Shown piece by piece: positions 1 through 2,684 of a stretch of DNA of 5,221 bases (within the stretch, counting starts at the first letter, position 1; the number at the start of each line of letters is the position of its first letter). The stretch covers positions 18,156-23,376 of the forward strand of contig DIZZ01000056.1 in NCBI GenBank assembly GCA_002428045.1, in the 5' to 3' direction. This stretch comes from Verrucomicrobia bacterium UBA6015. GTDB lineage: Bacteria > Verrucomicrobiota > Kiritimatiellia > UBA8416. The notes beneath the pieces are model-generated. The model was not told where the DNA came from, did not search any database, and saw only the letters and a list, made by a program, of their open reading frames with translations. The position numbers were made by a program, and so were the translations under genes.

Positions 1-36
1 TGCCGTGACCATGTATTTCGCGATGATATACGCCAT
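1..36 (-). CDS. 5' end of an unidentified minus-strand gene (partial)
   Basis: The first 12 codons of a possible gene that runs off the left edge of the window. They read MAYIIAKYMVTA. The ATG at 36-34 is preceded on the minus strand by a GAAGGG Shine-Dalgarno-like sequence (51-46) with a 9-nt spacer, which is why this start is proposed. It lies 64 bp downstream of the AraC-type regulator and on the same strand, so it could be co-transcribed with it. The visible residues are mildly hydrophobic but too few for any family assignment or signal-peptide call. A chance ATG after a purine-rich stretch is a real alternative. Confidence 0.35.
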   Translation of the reverse strand, partial: MAYIIAKYMVTA

Positions 37-100
37 CTTGTTTATCCCTTCTTTAAGCGCTTCCGTCTTCTCTGGCCGTCCACCATTTCCCCATCAACTT

Positions 101-895
101 TTATTCACCCCGGTATCTGATCTTGCGCGGCGCGCACCCGAACTCGTTGCGGATGGATTTGTTGAAGAGTTGGAGGTTGGCGATCCCAACCTCTACGGCG
201 ATCTCCTTGACGCTTTGAGTGGTATACCGGAGCAGGTGATGCGCTTGCTGGAGACGACGGCTCCGGATATAGGCCTGCACGGTTTTCTGGAATCGCTTCT
301 GGAACAGCCGGGTCAAGTGGTTGTGCGATATGCCGACACCCGCTGCCAGCGCAGGGATGGCAATTGGCTCCGTCAGGCGTAGTTCAATCAGGCGGATCGC
401 TTTCTGGAGGGCTGGAGAAATCATATCTCGGGTCGGCACCGGACGCGCCGCGCCATCCAGTAACCGGAGCAGCATATCCCAAAAACGGATTTCTGCCCGC
501 CATCTATCCTCCGGGAAGATCTGGATCGCCTCCAGGAAGTCGGCCTTCCAGCGCGGATAATCATGCTCGGGATCACTCACCGCTGGCACGGCGTCAACCC
601 CGTTGAGGGTGCTGGCGGGGAGCGCAAAGTGGGCATAGTAATACCGGTTTGGCCGGAACGGAAAATAATAGTGATTGGTGAGGTTCGGCGGCACGAGCAG
701 AATCTGCTGCGACCCCAGCCGGAAGAGGTGGTCCCCAATGCCGACTTCTACCGGCTCCTGGAACAGGTGCAGGGTCCATAGTGTCGGCAAGGTGTAGGTA
801 GCCCGTCCCTGGGCATGCTCTCCCACCGCAATCTGCTTGATCACCGGTTTCTCCCGGATAGGAACCTCCCAAGCCTGGCTGGTTATCGCTTTCAT
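101..895 (-). CDS. AraC/XylS-family transcriptional regulator
   Basis: A complete 264-residue DNA-binding regulator of the AraC family, of usual length. Residues about 15-100 form a cupin-like N-terminal sensor domain; the segment LLVPPNLTNHYYFPF (66-80) resembles the beta-barrel strand with a conserved His seen in such sensors. Residues about 165-262 form the paired helix-turn-helix domain. The first HTH is at about 179-203 (IPALAAGVGISHNHLTRLFQKRF). The second, at about 228-252, begins SVKEIAVEVGIANLQLF and ends in the typical FGCAPRKIR family signature. The second recognition helix is less canonical than usual. The start is the ATG at 895; no good Shine-Dalgarno precedes it, and a TATATT hexamer (908-903) lies only 7 nt upstream, so a very short or absent leader is possible. 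It is transcribed divergently from the URO-D-like gene, which it probably controls. AraC sensors of this type usually bind small carbon compounds; the ligand here is unknown. Confidence 0.95.
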   Translation of the reverse strand: MKAITSQAWEVPIREKPVIKQIAVGEHAQGRATYTLPTLWTLHLFQEPVEVGIGDHLFRLGSQQILLVPPNLTNHYYFPFRPNRYYYAHFALPASTLNGVDAVPAVSDPEHDYPRWKADFLEAIQIFPEDRWRAEIRFWDMLLRLLDGAARPVPTRDMISPALQKAIRLIELRLTEPIAIPALAAGVGISHNHLTRLFQKRFQKTVQAYIRSRRLQQAHHLLRYTTQSVKEIAVEVGIANLQLFNKSIRNEFGCAPRKIRYRGE

Positions 896-904
896 TAGGG
901 TGAA

Positions 905-949
905 TATAAACCACTGATAGTGTTTAGAAACAACTATAAACTGTTGAAA
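905..949. promoter_or_regulatory. Candidate AraC operator: direct repeats 30 bp apart
   Basis: Two copies of TATAAACNNNTGANA lie in the same orientation at 905-919 and 935-949. They agree at 11 of 15 positions and are spaced exactly 30 bp start to start, about three helical turns. Between them are the near-palindrome CACTGATAGTG (912-922, overlapping the first repeat) and the palindrome GTTTAGAAAC (922-931). AraC-family proteins commonly bind asymmetric direct half-sites on one face of the helix, and this pair sits in the control region shared by the regulator and its divergent neighbour. The repeat is seen directly; its function as an operator is inferred. Confidence 0.45.
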
Positions 950-971
950 TGTCGAAATTTCGTTCTAAGAT
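944..971 (+). promoter_or_regulatory. Candidate sigma70 promoter for the URO-D-like gene
   Basis: TTGAAA (944-949, 5 of 6 to the -35 consensus) is followed after 16 bp by TAAGAT (966-971, 4 of 6 to the -10 consensus). Transcription would start near 978, leaving a leader of about 27 nt that contains the ribosome binding site. The spacer contains the perfect 10-bp palindrome CGAAATTTCG (953-962), and the -35 element overlaps the second candidate operator half-site (935-949). That arrangement fits activation or repression by a nearby regulator. The match is moderate and not demonstrated. Confidence 0.4.
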
Positions 972-990
972 TAGATGGAAATGCACCACC

Positions 991-997
991 AAAGGAG
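991..997 (+). promoter_or_regulatory. Ribosome binding site deciding the URO-D-like start
   Basis: AAAGGAG ends 7 nt before the ATG at 1005. The longer in-frame ATG at 975 has no such sequence upstream, and starting there would place this ribosome binding site inside the coding region. The site therefore supports the 1005 start. Confidence 0.8.
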
Positions 998-1004
998 TTC
1001 CGCC

Positions 1005-1955
1005 ATGACATCTCGCGAATTAGTGAAAGCCGCACTGGCCCATCAGGAAACCGACCGGGTCCCCTATTGTATTCTCACCTGCGGGGAGACCAATGACGAA
1101 ATCAAGAGGGTCAAGGGGGTGGAGGATGTCGATGCGTGGCTGGACAACGATGTTGCGCAGGTGTGGCCGCCCTGGTGGGCCTGGAAAGACCTGGCCGCGG
1201 ACTGGCAGGACTTTGATACTCCCGTGAGCCCCGCCAAAGTGAAGGGCACCGGCAGTTACCCGGACTTCCAGAAACAGGTGGGAGCGGCCCGCGCCAAGGA
1301 TAAATATGTTTTGTCCATGATCTATGGAAGCCATTTCGAGAAAGCCTATTTCTCGCGGGGTATCGAGAACTATCTCTGCGACATCGCTCGTGATTACGGA
1401 TTCGCCAAGACCCTGTGCACCAAGATCATCGACAAAAACATGGTGATGCTTGAGAACATCCTGTCAAATCCCGATATTGACGGCGTTCTGCTGGGTAGTG
1501 ATTGGGGTTCGCAGTGCGACCTGCTGATGTCACCGGAGATCTGGCAGGACATGATCCGCCCGGGGGAGCAGCGTGAATACGACCTGATTCATTCCTACGG
1601 GAAGGACGTCTGGGTTCATTCGTGCGGTTGCATCACCAAGCTCCTTCCGTCACTCGTGGAAATGGGATTGGATGTGCTCAATCCGGTCCAGCCGGAATGT
1701 ATGGACATTGCCCAGCTCAAGCGGGACTTCGGTAGCAAGCTGACCTTCTGGGGCGGACTGAGTACCCAGCAGACGCTCCCCTATGGGACGCCTGAAGAAG
1801 TCCGGGCGGAAGCCCGGAAGGTGCGCGATTTGTTAAGTCTACAGGGGGGGCATATCTTTGCCCCGGCCCAGGGGATCCAGGGCGATGTTCCCTTGCGGAA
1901 TATTGAAGTGGTACTCGAAGTTGCGCGCGAACATCGAAAGATGGGCCAAAACTAG
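1005..1955 (+). CDS. URO-D superfamily protein (MtaA/CmuA-like methyltransferase branch)
   Basis: A complete 316-residue protein of the uroporphyrinogen decarboxylase superfamily, a TIM-barrel fold that includes HemE and the corrinoid-dependent methyltransferases MtaA/CmuA. Diagnostic segments are the N-terminal TSRELVKAALAHQETDRVP (2-20), GSDWGSQ (164-170), VHSCG (204-208), NPVQPECMD (226-234), FWGGLSTQQTLPYGTPEEV (248-266) and a C-terminal AP-GIQGDVPLRNI stretch (287-300). The HemE substrate-binding signature near the N-terminus (RQAGRYLPEY type) is absent, so this is not the haem enzyme. His205-x-Cys207 matches the first two zinc ligands of MtaA-like enzymes, but the C-terminal third Cys is not evident. 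Catabolic members pass methyl groups from methylated substrates to a corrinoid protein; no corrinoid protein or partner methyltransferase is in this window, so the substrate is unknown. The divergent AraC regulator suggests inducible, substrate-dependent expression. Confidence 0.9.
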   Translation: MTSRELVKAALAHQETDRVPYCILTCGETNDEIKRVKGVEDVDAWLDNDVAQVWPPWWAWKDLAADWQDFDTPVSPAKVKGTGSYPDFQKQVGAARAKDKYVLSMIYGSHFEKAYFSRGIENYLCDIARDYGFAKTLCTKIIDKNMVMLENILSNPDIDGVLLGSDWGSQCDLLMSPEIWQDMIRPGEQREYDLIHSYGKDVWVHSCGCITKLLPSLVEMGLDVLNPVQPECMDIAQLKRDFGSKLTFWGGLSTQQTLPYGTPEEVRAEARKVRDLLSLQGGHIFAPAQGIQGDVPLRNIEVVLEVAREHRKMGQN

Positions 1956-1997
1956 GTTGATGGCTGTTTCCCCGTCCGGCAAACCATCCGCTCGCCG

Positions 1998-2022
1998 CCA
2001 GAACCCTGTTTTCCTGTTCTGG
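1998..2022. other. Hairpin downstream of the URO-D-like gene
   Basis: CCAGAAC (1998-2004) and its perfect complement GTTCTGG (2016-2022) enclose an 11-nt loop, about 40 bp beyond the URO-D-like stop codon. There is no following T-run, so it is not a standard intrinsic terminator. It might act as a weak transcript end or mark the border of the AT-rich island. Apart from this hairpin and the beginnings of small ORFs, 1956-2049 shows nothing I can identify. Confidence 0.3.
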
Positions 2023-2049
2023 ACTTATGCTCTACTCGAAGGCCTTGCC

Positions 2050-2181
2050 ATGCTCAACAACAATCACGCCAAACACCCTCGACAGTTCAATTGTCGATTA
2101 TCGAGACGTGACCCCAAAAGCCCCGAGAGGGAAGAATTAGTAGTACGCAAACTAAATGACTATTTTAAGGAGGATGAATAA
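2050..2181 (+). CDS. Small ORF of unknown function, first of a coupled pair
   Basis: A 43-codon ORF starting MLNNNHAKHPRQF and ending in the highly charged tail SPEREELVVRKLNDYFKEDE. I do not recognise a family. A weak GAAGG (2038-2042) lies 7 nt before the ATG; an alternative in-frame ATG at 1960 would give 73 residues but has a poorer ribosome binding site. Its stop codon TAA shares one base with the ATG of the next ORF, and its last codons carry that ORF's strong Shine-Dalgarno. That pattern is typical of translational coupling and is the main reason to take it seriously. The hairpin TCGACA-7 nt-TGTCGA (2079-2097) lies inside it. The local AT-rich composition differs from the genes on either side, suggesting separate origin. 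It may also be a fragment of a decayed gene. Confidence 0.4.
   Translation: MLNNNHAKHPRQFNCRLSRRDPKSPEREELVVRKLNDYFKEDE
2167..2173 (+). promoter_or_regulatory. Strong Shine-Dalgarno of the second small ORF
   Basis: A full AAGGAGG lies 7 nt before the ATG at 2181, inside the last codons of the upstream small ORF. It is the best ribosome binding site in the window and the strongest evidence that the second small ORF is, or recently was, translated. Confidence 0.7.
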
Positions 2182-2378
2182 TGAAAACAAAAGATTCGCA
2201 TACAATTAAAGTCAGCCTATCTACGATTGAATCTCATCAGGGGATTCTTAGTTATATTAGGCAGCACAAACAAATCCACAATGTTCCAGCACGGGTTGCA
2301 ACCTTCTATACCGAGTACAATCTGACGACATCAAGAGCATCAAGTGCCCTTAAGTCTCGCTCGTCCCATGTAAGTTAG
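2181..2378 (+). CDS. Small ORF of unknown function, second of a coupled pair
   Basis: A 65-residue ORF of no family I recognise. It starts MKTKDSHTIKVSLSTIESHQ, carries NVPARVATFYTEYNLTTSRA in the middle (residues 34-53) and ends in a Ser/Arg-rich stretch. It is soluble and basic, with no membrane segment. The middle section has the look of a helical nucleic-acid-binding region, but this is only an impression. The AAGGAGG ribosome binding site and the one-base stop/start overlap with the preceding ORF support real translation. GC is about 38% (2221-2280) against 68% in a sample of the URO-D-like gene, consistent with horizontal acquisition. The abrupt Ser-rich end, followed by protein-like sequence in other frames, suggests the reading frame may be truncated. 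Confidence 0.5.
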   Translation: MKTKDSHTIKVSLSTIESHQGILSYIRQHKQIHNVPARVATFYTEYNLTTSRASSALKSRSSHVS

Positions 2379-2520
2379 AGAACGAAAAACTTGATAACGC
2401 AATTATATTCACATAGAACAGAATGCCATTGCAGAGGAGGAAAGATTATGCAACATCATTGTGGACGAAGGCATTCATCGCGGATCCACCTATGAATTCT
2501 TTTATGCCTGCTTGATTTAG
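2379..2520 (+). pseudogene. Possible frameshifted continuation of the small ORF
   Basis: Beyond the 65-residue ORF, coding-like sequence continues in two other plus frames. One, entered near 2372, reads KLENEKLDNAIIFT to a stop near 2416. The next is open from 2398 to a TAG at 2518-2520; its tail contains ERLCNIIVDEGIHRGSTYEF. Two single-base deletions (frame steps near 2372 and 2412) would join these to the upstream ORF into one protein of about 110 residues. A GAGGAGG (2434-2440) before an ATG at 2448 looks like a ribosome binding site, but it is also simply the Glu-Glu codons of this frame, and the ORF it would serve has only 15 codons. The decay model is inferred from residue character alone; random open frames are a serious alternative. 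Confidence 0.25.
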
Positions 2521-2539
2521 CTGGATACGTGTCATTGAG

Positions 2540-2557
2540 GGCGAGGCTCGCCGTTTT
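2540..2557 (+). terminator. Weak terminator-like hairpin
   Basis: GGCGA-GGC-TCGCC (2540-2552) forms a 5-bp GC-rich stem with a 3-nt loop, followed by G and TTTT (2554-2557). It sits after the small-ORF remnant on the plus strand and could end that transcript. The stem and T-run are both short, so the call is weak. The rest of 2558-2661 shows no ORF or RNA gene that I can recognise. Confidence 0.3.
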
Positions 2558-2661
2558 CATCTCTTCCAGCGCGCTTCATTAACAGGTAATAGCATCAATC
2601 CTCAGTTCGCAAAAGCCTTGCCGAGATGGCGGGGGCGCGGTTTTCTCCTCCCCTTTATTCA

Positions 2662-2680
2662 CCCCGGCGCGAGGCCGGGG
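2662..2680. terminator. GC-rich hairpin just past the hsdM-hsdS stop
   Basis: CCCCGGC (2662-2668) pairs perfectly with GCCGGGG (2674-2680) around the loop GCGAG. It starts 4 bp beyond the stop codon of the minus-strand methyltransferase gene. This is the expected place for a transcript end or 3' stabiliser. Read on the minus strand, the sequence after the stem is TGAATAAAGGGG, with no U-run, so it is not a standard intrinsic terminator. Confidence 0.4.
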
Positions 2681-2684
2681 GGAT

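Noticed and set aside
5..382. 125-codon plus-strand ORF at the left edge
   Set aside because: It overlaps the minus-strand AraC gene antisense over most of its length and shows no domain or ribosome binding site.
594..914. 106-codon minus-strand ORF overlapping the AraC gene in another frame
   Set aside because: The AraC frame has clear family motifs through the whole region; this one is a frame shadow.
975..1004. Upstream ATG at 975 as the start of the URO-D-like protein
   Set aside because: It would add ten unconserved-looking residues and swallow the AAAGGAG that serves the ATG at 1005; family proteins normally begin near the TSRELVKAAL segment.
2448..2495. 15-codon ORF MQHHCGRRHSSRIHL behind a GAGGAGG
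   Set aside because: The ribosome-binding-like sequence is explained as Glu codons of the overlapping frame, and the peptide has no recognisable feature.
2540..2680. CRISPR, tRNA or riboswitch in the gap before the methyltransferase
   Set aside because: There are no regularly spaced repeats, no cloverleaf with a TTCGA-type arm, and no conserved aptamer core; only two isolated hairpins.
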